From Paraburkholderia heleia NBRC 101817 (GTDB lineage Bacteria > Pseudomonadota > Gammaproteobacteria > Burkholderiales > Burkholderiaceae): DNA of 64,000 nt. The position numbers were made by a program, and so were the translations under genes. Positions 17,045 to 24,003 of the stretch are shown piece after piece (the first letter of the stretch is position 1; each line of letters begins with the position of its first letter). The stretch spans positions 1 through 64,000 of the forward strand of contig NZ_BBJH01000010.1 of assembly GCF_000739775.1 (NCBI RefSeq), written 5' to 3'. Under the pieces are notes generated by a model. The model had not been told where the DNA came from, made no database searches, and saw only the letters and a list, made by a program, of their open reading frames with translations.

Positions 17045-17962
17045 GTGGACCGACTCGAAGCCATGACCATGCTGCTCGCCGCGATCGAGAAAGGCAGTTT
17101 CTCGGCCGCCGCGCGGGAAATGAACGTGCCGGTGCCCACGCTTACGCGCAGGGTCACGGATCTGGAAGAACAGCTCGGCACGCGCCTGCTCACGCGGACG
17201 ACGCGCAAGCTGGCACTGACGGATGCGGGCGTGGCCTATGCCGCCACGGCCCGGCAGATTCTGGAACTGGTTGCCGAACAGGAACGCGAGGCAACGGGAG
17301 AATTCACGGTACCGCGCGGAGAGCTCACAATCGCAACGCCAGTGCTGCTCGGGCGGCTCCATGTGCTGCCGCAGATCCTGGACTTTCTGGACGAGTTTCC
17401 CGAGATCGACGTCACACTGACGCAGTCGAACCGCAATGTCGATCTGGTCGAAGCCCACGTCGACGTGGCTGTACGTATCGGCCGACTGCCCGACAGCAGC
17501 CTGATCGCGACGCGCATCGGCGCATTTCGCCCGGTCGTCTGTGCAAGCCCTGCCTTGCTCGAGAAAAGAGGTGCTCCGAGCCTGCCCGCTGATTTGACGG
17601 ACATGCCTTGCGTGAGATTCAACGGACCGATGTTCTCGCCGGACTGGAGCTTTCGATGTCCGGACACAGGCCGGCTCGTCATCCTCCCCATTTCGCCGCG
17701 GCTGCAGGTTTCGTCGCCCGATGCAGCCGTCGACGCTGCGATCCGCGGCCTCGGATTCACGCAACTGCTGCACTATCACGTTGCGGAGGCCATCGACGCC
17801 GGCAAGCTCGAGATCGTACTGGCCCCCTTCGAGCTCGACCCGGTGCCGATCCAGCTGGTTCACGTTTCCCGAAATATGATGCCGCTCAAACTGCGACGCT
17901 TTCTCGACTTCGTGACGCCACGACTCCGGGAATCTCTTTCCCGCTTCGCCAAGCCAGCTTAA
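17045..17962 (+). CDS. LysR-family transcriptional regulator
   Basis: A 305-residue LysR regulator beginning DRLEAMTMLLAAIEKGSFSA, with the usual helix (REMNVPVPTLTRRVTDLEEQ) and wing (RLLTRTTRKLALTDAG), and a complete effector domain. I take GTG 17045 because the product then starts like other LysR proteins; an ATG at 16955 would add 30 residues and consume most of the intergenic promoter region. It is divergent from the OYE gene and is its probable regulator. Whether it senses an electrophile is inference from the enzyme next to it. Confidence 0.87.
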   Translation: MDRLEAMTMLLAAIEKGSFSAAAREMNVPVPTLTRRVTDLEEQLGTRLLTRTTRKLALTDAGVAYAATARQILELVAEQEREATGEFTVPRGELTIATPVLLGRLHVLPQILDFLDEFPEIDVTLTQSNRNVDLVEAHVDVAVRIGRLPDSSLIATRIGAFRPVVCASPALLEKRGAPSLPADLTDMPCVRFNGPMFSPDWSFRCPDTGRLVILPISPRLQVSSPDAAVDAAIRGLGFTQLLHYHVAEAIDAGKLEIVLAPFELDPVPIQLVHVSRNMMPLKLRRFLDFVTPRLRESLSRFAKPA

Positions 17963-18139
17963 GCCGCGCGAGTCAATCTCATCGCGAATGACGGTACGCC
18001 GGCCAATTCGGCTGATCGGATTCGTGCGATCGCCGATGATCCGATCGAAACCGATTCGTTGACTGGATGAGATATCCGGCATCACTGAGCCCCATTGGCG
18101 AACGCCGGAAAGACCATACGAGACCGTCCCGGCCGACGA

Positions 18140-19579
18140 TCAAGCCGCGGCGCCCGGCGCGAAACCCGCATCGATTTCGACCCGCGACAGATGCGCCACC
18201 GCATTCGCCAGCGTCTTGCCCGCCACTGCCATCGCGATCGCAACTGCAGCACGTCGGTCGAAACCGGCCGCCGTCAGTGCCTTGACGTCGCTGTCGGACA
18301 CCTGGGTACGCTTGGAGGCGATGGCCGTCGCGAAGAGACGCACGGCCTCGAGCTTCGGATCGGCGAACGCGCCGCCATTGCGCAACGTCTCGACGACGAC
18401 ACCGGACGCACCGAGCTTGCCGGCCAGCGTCGCATGCACCGCCACGCCATAGTCGGCCGCATTCGCGCGGCTGGCCGCCGCCATCGCCACCTGCTGCGCG
18501 ACCGGATCGAGCGAGGTCGCGCCGAGCGCCTGCAGCCAGCTCAAATAAGCGCCGAGCACCGCCGGCTCGGCCGCCAGCGCGTAGCCGAGATTCGGCACGA
18601 AGCCGAACGCGCCGCGCATCGCCTCGAGAATCGGCCGGGCCTCCGCTGGCACGCTCGCCGCATCCAGTACGCCGAACAGCGCCGCGCCCTGTGCGGCGTC
18701 GAGCGTGCGCGCAAGAAACGCGCGGATGATCCCGGCTACTTCGTCCAGATGCGATTCGAGCGGGAAATGTCCACCATCGACGAAACGCACTTCGGCGTCG
18801 GGCAGGTCGCGCCGGAACGCCTCGGCACCGGCAGGCAGGAAGAACGGATCGTTCTTGCCCCAGACCGCCAGCGTCGGCGGACGGTGCGTGCGGAAATACT
18901 CGTGGAAACGCGGATAGGCCGCGACGTTGGCCTTGTAGTCGCCGAACAGATCGAGCTGGATCTCGTCGTTGCCGGCCCGATCAAGGAAGTGCTGATCGAG
19001 CGTATAGCTCTCCGGCGCGATCTGCGACGTATCCGCTTCGCCGTGCTGGTACTGGAACTGCGTGGTCCCGGCCGCCAGGAAGCCGCGCAACTGCGCCCGA
19101 TTCGCCTCGGACGGGTCCTGCCAGTAAGCGCGGATCGGATTCCAGCCTTCGCTCAACCCCTCCTCGTACGCATTGCCGTTCTGCGAGATCAGCGCACTCA
19201 CCCGTTCCGGATTAGCAACGGCCAGTCGGAAACCGACGGGCGCGCCGTAATCGAACACGTAGAGCGCATAGCGCGTCAGGCCGATCGTGTCGGTAAAGCT
19301 CTCGATCACCTCGGCAAGATGGTCGAAGGTATAGCTGAACGCCTTTGCGTCAGGCGCATCGGAAAAGCCGAAACCGGGCAGATCGGGCGCGATCACACGG
19401 TACTTGTCGGCGAGCCGTGCGATCAGGCCACGGTACTGGTGGCTCGAGGTCGGGAAGCCGTGCAGCAGCAGAACAGCAGGTGCGTCTTTCGGGCCGGCCT
19501 CGCGGTAGAACAGGTTGAGCGCCGAACCGGTACGACGGTCGGCGACGGAAACGGTTTGATAGGTGGGAAGCGCGGACAT
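18140..19579 (-). CDS. Alpha/beta hydrolase fused to an AhpD-like (carboxymuconolactone decarboxylase) domain lacking cysteines
   Basis: A 479-residue two-domain protein. Residues 1 to about 295 are an Asp-nucleophile alpha/beta hydrolase (HGFPTSSH, YVFDYGAPVG, WGKNDP, DGGHFPLES). From about 310 to the end is an all-helical AhpD/CMD-type domain (LGYALAAEPAVLGAYLSWLQ, then MAAASRANAADYGVAVHATL). In active AhpD-type proteins this segment reads CxxC followed by H; here both cysteines are replaced (Ala and Gly) while the His remains. It starts at the ATG after CAGGAGATCCCG. It is divergent from a TetR regulator and has matching palindromic operators in between, so it is almost certainly that regulator's target. 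Confidence 0.86.
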   Translation of the reverse strand: MSALPTYQTVSVADRRTGSALNLFYREAGPKDAPAVLLLHGFPTSSHQYRGLIARLADKYRVIAPDLPGFGFSDAPDAKAFSYTFDHLAEVIESFTDTIGLTRYALYVFDYGAPVGFRLAVANPERVSALISQNGNAYEEGLSEGWNPIRAYWQDPSEANRAQLRGFLAAGTTQFQYQHGEADTSQIAPESYTLDQHFLDRAGNDEIQLDLFGDYKANVAAYPRFHEYFRTHRPPTLAVWGKNDPFFLPAGAEAFRRDLPDAEVRFVDGGHFPLESHLDEVAGIIRAFLARTLDAAQGAALFGVLDAASVPAEARPILEAMRGAFGFVPNLGYALAAEPAVLGAYLSWLQALGATSLDPVAQQVAMAAASRANAADYGVAVHATLAGKLGASGVVVETLRNGGAFADPKLEAVRLFATAIASKRTQVSDSDVKALTAAGFDRRAAVAIAMAVAGKTLANAVAHLSRVEIDAGFAPGAAA

Positions 19580-19633
19580 CGGGATCTCCTGGATCATCGG
19601 ATCGGGTTACGTCCGGCTCAACAATCGAAATGA

Positions 19634-19647
19634 ACCGAACGATCGGT
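19634..19647. promoter_or_regulatory. TetR-type operator, copy 1
   Basis: ACCGAACGATCGGT: arms ACCGA/TCGGT around four bases. It lies 55 bp upstream of the hydrolase-AhpD start on the reverse strand. A second copy of the same arms and spacing occurs at 19718-19731, next to the tetR start. The start-to-start distance is 84 bp, close to eight helical turns. Confidence 0.7.
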
Positions 19648-19717
19648 ACAGTACAAACAGAAATCCGCTTCGTCAAGCATTGATTTGTGTTATGAAGTTT
19701 CGTAAGCTACCGACTGT

Positions 19718-19731
19718 ACCGAATGGTCGGT
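19718..19731. promoter_or_regulatory. TetR-type operator, copy 2
   Basis: ACCGAATGGTCGGT: the same ACCGA-N4-TCGGT pattern as copy 1 at 19634. It ends 16 bp before the tetR start, where bound repressor would block tetR's own transcription. Paired identical dyads in a divergent tetR promoter are the expected layout for autorepression plus control of the neighbour. Confidence 0.7.
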
Positions 19732-19747
19732 TTTAATGGAGCACACC

Positions 19748-20326
19748 ATGCCCGCCGCACAGGCAACGAAGGACGAAATCGTCGACCGTCTGTTCACGGT
19801 ATTTCGCGACCGCGGCTTCGAGGGCGCGTCCCTGGCCGACCTGTCGCGCGTGACCGGGCTCGGCAAATCGAGCCTTTACCATCACTTCCCCGAAGGCAAG
19901 GAGCAGATGGCAAAAGCCGTGCTCGAGCGAGCCACGACCGTCATCGACAGCGAAATCCTCGGCATCGCCCGGGGTGCCGGCTCGCTCAGAACGCGCATCC
20001 GCAAGATCGTGACGACGCTCGACCAGATGTATGTCGGGGGCAGCACGCCATGCGTGCTCGGCCAGTTGTCCAGCGCCAGCATCGGCACCGAAGCTCGACA
20101 GAATCTGGTTCGAGCGCTCGTTCACTGGATCGAGGCGATCGAGATATTGGCGCGCGAGAGTGGCATATCGCCCGTCAAGGCGCGACACTTCGCAGAAGAC
20201 TGGGTCGCGCGCCTGCAAGGCGCGTTAATCCTGCAGGCGGCGATGGATGAAATCGGGCCTTACAAGCGCGCCATGAATGCCCTGCTCGATCTATCGAAAG
20301 ACAGCACGGCCCGTACGCAGGATTAG
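19748..20326 (+). CDS. TetR/AcrR-family transcriptional regulator
   Basis: A 192-residue TetR regulator. The N-terminal helix-turn-helix (TVFRDRGFEGASLADLSRVT, then GLGKSSLYHHFPEGKEQM) matches the AcuR/YxaF-like group. The C-terminal ligand domain includes GGSTPCVLGQLSS with a single Cys (in TPCVLG) in the place often seen in redox- or acrylate-sensing members. ATG 19748 is chosen because GGAG lies 6 bases ahead; an ATG at 19736 is also possible. Two ACCGA-N4-TCGGT palindromes lie between it and the divergent hydrolase-AhpD gene, strongly suggesting control of both promoters. Confidence 0.87.
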   Translation: MPAAQATKDEIVDRLFTVFRDRGFEGASLADLSRVTGLGKSSLYHHFPEGKEQMAKAVLERATTVIDSEILGIARGAGSLRTRIRKIVTTLDQMYVGGSTPCVLGQLSSASIGTEARQNLVRALVHWIEAIEILARESGISPVKARHFAEDWVARLQGALILQAAMDEIGPYKRAMNALLDLSKDSTARTQD

Positions 20327-20482
20327 CGCACAGCCAAGTGCTGCGCACGGACGTTGCACCGCTCGTTTGTAGCATCCTCGAAATTTGAACAAGTGTTCTT
20401 CGCAACCACCTGATTCTTCATCTCGTTTGCCGGGCGTATCGTCCATTCCTCTGTTTTCGATTAACACATTGAGGAATTGGCC

Positions 20483-21208
20483 ATGTCTCGGACCGTCGTC
20501 ATTACCGGCGCATCAAGCGGTATCGGATTCGCACTCGCCGAGTCGTACCTGTCGGCAGGCTTCAACGTCGTCGGCAACGGGCGTTCGCAAGAACGTCTGC
20601 ACGATGCAGCCGAAAAACTCGGCAACCCGGATAACTTCCTCGCGGTAGCGGGAGACATCGCTGTTGCCGACACGTCGCGGCGTCTTTTTAGCGAAGCGAT
20701 TCATCGCTTCGGAAAGGTCGATATCCTCGTGAACAACGCGGGCATCTTCATTGCCAAGCCGATTACGGGTTATACGACCGACGATTTCGACAAGCTGATC
20801 GACACGAATCTGCGCGGTTTTTTCAATCCGACACAGGCCGCCGTGACGCACATGATCGAGAACGGCGGCGGACACATTGTCAACGTCACGGCCGTGGTCG
20901 GCATCCAGCCCAACGCCAACGTGCCCGCGACCTTACCGGCACTCGTGAAAGGCGGAATCAACCAGGCCACACGTTCGCTTGCCACGGAACTGGCGAAACA
21001 CAACATCAAGGTGAATGCCGTGGCTCCCGGTGTGATCGACACGCCCCTGCACAGCCCGGACAAGCATGCCTTTCTGGCAACGCTTAATCCGTTCGGGCGA
21101 CTGGGTCGAGTCAAAGACATTGTCGACGCGGTCCGCTACTTGTCGGACGCAGATTTCACGACGGGCGTGATTCTTCCGGTTGATGGTGGCGCAGCAGCGG
21201 GACGTTGA
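20483..21208 (+). CDS. SDR-family protein with atypical active site
   Basis: A 241-residue SDR with intact cofactor-binding TGASSGIGFA and NNAGIF, and the usual NAVAPGVIDTP and VDGGAAAGR. The catalytic region reads VTAVVGIQPNANVPATLPAL followed by VKGGIN: the Lys is present, but the residue four before it is Pro instead of Tyr, and the Ser is replaced too. I recall a related group of Burkholderiaceae SDRs with a similar PAxLxxLxKGG segment, so this may be a diverged subfamily and not damage. GAGGA lies 7 bases before ATG 20483. It stands alone downstream of tetR. Confidence 0.83.
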   Translation: MSRTVVITGASSGIGFALAESYLSAGFNVVGNGRSQERLHDAAEKLGNPDNFLAVAGDIAVADTSRRLFSEAIHRFGKVDILVNNAGIFIAKPITGYTTDDFDKLIDTNLRGFFNPTQAAVTHMIENGGGHIVNVTAVVGIQPNANVPATLPALVKGGINQATRSLATELAKHNIKVNAVAPGVIDTPLHSPDKHAFLATLNPFGRLGRVKDIVDAVRYLSDADFTTGVILPVDGGAAAGR

Positions 21209-21417
21209 GCTTACGCGTGCCAGCAGCGCTGGCACCGGTATCAACAGATCAGAGCGTCATCAGTAATGGCCGGATTTCCAGTACACGAGGCACAAAAAAA
21301 GTTAGGCCGCATTTTGCCCAACCCTTCGCTTTACTGGCAGCCCGGGAACGATGAAGATGGGCATATTCCTACGCCATAGCCACCTAAAGTCCGCTACAGT
21401 TCTCGACGGAGGCGGCT

Positions 21418-21795
21418 TTGCATATCTTCATCGACGAATCGGGCAATTTCACGGGCATTGGCGCAGACGCGCCAGCCGTCTCGACGCTTGGCGCGTTGAT
21501 CCTCACCTCGCACAGTCTGCCTAAGCTGTTCAGGAAATATGGGCGGCTGCGAATCAATCTTCCGAAGAACAGCAAGGGAAAAGTAAAAGGGAGCAAGCTC
21601 AACGAAACGCAGGTCGCGGCGGTAGTGGAATTGCTGCGCAAGAACGGTGCGATTTTCTGCACGTCGATGATCGATCTTGCCGGGCATACGGCCGACGATA
21701 TAGCTGGGCACCGGGATCGCCGAAGCGCCAGTCTGGCCGCCAACCTTATCTGTTCATATATTTTCCCCCTGTGGCTCCCGCTTGCACGACCTTGA
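21418..21795 (+). pseudogene. DUF3800 protein, N-terminal fragment
   Basis: From a TTG at 21418, preceded by GGAGGCGGC, the frame encodes HIFIDESGNFTG, then STLGALILTSHSLPKLFRKY and ETQVAAVVELLRKNGAIFCT. This is the start of a DUF3800 protein, an RNase H-like fold with early acidic residues (DESG), common in mobile elements. The family is usually 200-300 residues; this frame stops at 125, and the last 20 residues no longer look like the family. No continuation is recognisable downstream. It is probably a remnant of the element that also carried the adjacent decayed integrase. Confidence 0.65.
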
Positions 21796-22141
21796 GGTCA
21801 ATCGCGTCCTCGCATTTCCCAGTGTTGTAACTTTGCCCGGCGACCACACTTGAAGGTCTTAACATCATTCATCAAGGACCACCGACGGCAGATCGAAGCA
21901 GCGTGCGATATCGACAGTTCACCAAGCGGCATTGCCTCGCATGAACGAAAGGCAGTTGCACAGATGGGAGCAGACGTTGCAGCCCAAGGGATAACTGACG
22001 TCATTGGGTCGGCAACCGCCGGATGCCCCGTAGATTCTTAAGATGCCTGATTTCGCAATGCAGCACGCATGATGACCATCCACCGCTGGATCCCAATACC
22101 CGGTGTACTCCGCGCTTACTCCGAGGCTCGATAAATCTCCT
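21796..22141. other. Spacer between DUF3800 fragment and integrase remnant
   Basis: These 346 bases hold no gene I recognise on either strand. Short frames on both strands show no family features. Given the decayed genes on both sides, it is probably leftover mobile-element DNA. Confidence 0.5.
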
Positions 22142-23227
22142 TCAGGCTTCGACGAAATCGGCCTGCATCTTGCCAAACTTTCTGACTGGAGCAGGAACCT
22201 TCCCTTCCGCCAACACATCGAGCAAGTCAGCCCATGCCTGGACCCTATGCCGCCGCCGCTCCAGAAGCGTCGCCCTATCGTAACTATCGCCCAGTTCCTC
22301 GTCCGACCCATGTGCAAGGTGCCGTTCAATCACGTCCGGGTCCCAACCAAGATATTCACGAATCAAAGTCCGCGCAGTCGCCCTGAACCCATGGCCAGTG
22401 ATGTCCTCTTGCGTATCGTAGCCGAGCGTCCGTAACGCGCTGTTGATCGTGTTCTCGCTCATATAGCGAGAGCCTTCCGAACGCCTCGCCATGCTGCGAA
22501 AGATAGGCCCGGTCGGTCCGGTCACAGGATGGATATCTCGTAGAAGCTCCACTGCCTGGCGCGGCAGGGGCACGAGATGCGGCGGCGTCCGGCTATCCTG
22601 CTTTCTCCACTCACGGATCTTCATTTTTTCCGGCGGCCAAGTCCAGATCGCCGCGTCGAGATCCATGTCCTCCCAGTGGGCAAAACGAAGCTGGCCAGGC
22701 CGCTGGAACGCTATCGGGGCAAGTTGCAGCGCTAAGTGCCCGCGATCCTTGATACGGTACAGGCACTTTACGATCTCGGCCTGGGGGATCGACGGCATGG
22801 GCAGTTGTCCGACCCACGGGAAAACGTGCAGTTCTAGCGCTCGTACGACCTTATCTGAGTAATCTTGAGACCAAGTTCGATCCTTCTTTGCTTCCGCCTG
22901 CCAAGCACGAGCAACGACTTCGAACGAATTTTTTGCTGCGATCAGGGCCTTGTGCTTTTCACTTTTCTTGGCCTCACCCGGATCGATGCCCAATGCAAGT
23001 TTTTCGCGGGCTCCATCTCGTCGCTTGCGCGCCTCCAGCAGCGACACGGCAGGATAGACTCCGATCGCCAAAGTTTTCTGCCTACCCTGGAATCGATAAG
23101 CCAAGCGCCAATATTTTCCGCCAGAAGCGTCCAGGTGAAGATAGAGCCCTCCACCGTCGGATGGCTTGTTGCCTTTGCCGTCAGGGTGGTAACGCGCATT
23201 CCGGCACTGAACGTCTGTAAGCGGCCT
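22142..23227 (-). pseudogene. P4-type tyrosine integrase, start codon lost and core-binding region deleted
   Basis: The frame contains an N-terminal DUF4102-type arm domain (PLTDVQCRNARYHPDGKGNK, GGGLYLHLDASGGKYWRL) and a C-terminal catalytic domain with Arg (RPGQLR), HGFR, and the nucleophile Tyr near LGDSYDRATLL. Two defects are visible. GGAGGT is correctly spaced in front of position 23227, but the codon there is AGG where the family has ATG, and no other start exists upstream; the first in-frame alternative is TTG 23104, which loses the arm domain. Second, RDRGHL joins directly to ALQLAPIAFQRPG, so about 70 residues are missing. It lies just downstream of the 3' end of tRNA-Ala, the usual place for such integrases. 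Confidence 0.8.
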
Positions 23228-23345
23228 CTCGCACCTCCATCCTCGAGCGCAAGGGGTACCAACACAGCTTAGTCACATACCAACCGAAATACCAAAAAAT
23301 CTGCCGGATGCCGCCAGATACCAACGGATCTCAGCGGACAACAAA

Positions 23346-23376
23346 AAACCCGCTAAGCCTTTGCTGTAGCGGGTTT
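23346..23376 (-). terminator. Rho-independent terminator after tRNA-Ala
   Basis: On the reverse strand AAACCCGCTA and TAGCGGGTTT form a 10-bp stem followed by a run of T. It lies 45 bp beyond the 3' end of tRNA-Ala and is well placed to end its transcript. Confidence 0.75.
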
Positions 23377-23420
23377 CCCGGACTTCTACGACTGTCTGCG
23401 GCACATCAAACTTGATTCGA

Positions 23421-23496
<76 letters not shown>

Positions 23497-23667
23497 ATTC
23501 AGAACGGCTTCTGCGCCAGTGGGATGACGCAGAATCGAGCCATGTCAGCTTACGGACCTGCTCGAAGAGCGGCGATTATATACGCCGCGCGCGCGACATC
23601 GCAAGCACGCTCGCGCAAGCGCCTGAAACCAGGCCGGAGTCCTTACGATTAACGGAAAAAGCAAAAG

Positions 23668-23685
23668 GCCGGCTTATGAGCCGGC
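23668..23685 (-). terminator. Rho-independent terminator after tRNA-Leu
   Basis: GCCGGCT and AGCCGGC form a perfect 7-bp stem with a four-base loop. On the reverse strand it is followed by CTTTTGCTTTTT. It lies about 90 bp beyond the 3' end of tRNA-Leu. Confidence 0.7.
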
Positions 23686-23774
23686 TCTCTTGCCTCATTC
23701 GCGGCAGAAGCACGCGAACGCCATATTTTCCAGTATCACCACGCAGTTCCGGCGCACGATACTCGATTCAACTT

Positions 23775-23859
23775 TGGTGCCGACGGCGAGACTCGAACTC
23801 GCACAGCTTTCGCCACTACCCCCTCAAGATAGCGTGTCTACCAATTTCACCACGTCGGC
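23775..23859 (-). tRNA. tRNA-Leu (GAG anticodon)
   Basis: An 85-base class II tRNA with CCA encoded. The reverse strand begins GCCGACGTGGTGAAATTGG and pairs with CGTCGGC at the end. The anticodon stem CTATC/GGTAG encloses TTGAGGG, giving anticodon GAG. A variable arm follows, as expected for leucine tRNAs. It is in the same orientation as tRNA-Ala, 278 bp upstream of it. Confidence 0.93.
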
Positions 23860-24003
23860 ATTCCAGTACGACCCGGGGACTCGCTTGACCCTGCCAGATC
23901 CCGTCCATTCTCGCCTCGTGGGCTCGAAGGGTCGCCATTGTATCGACTCGTCGCGCATTTTTGAAGGCCCCGCGCGAAGATTTTTTGAAGCCCGCGCCGA
24001 CGC

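Noticed and set aside
18095..19633. 512-codon frame antisense to the hydrolase-AhpD fusion
   Set aside because: High-GC shadow; the reverse strand has clear catalytic motifs and a ribosome site.
21850..22041. Continuation of DUF3800 after a stop codon
   Set aside because: The in-phase frame downstream does not resemble the C-terminal part of DUF3800.
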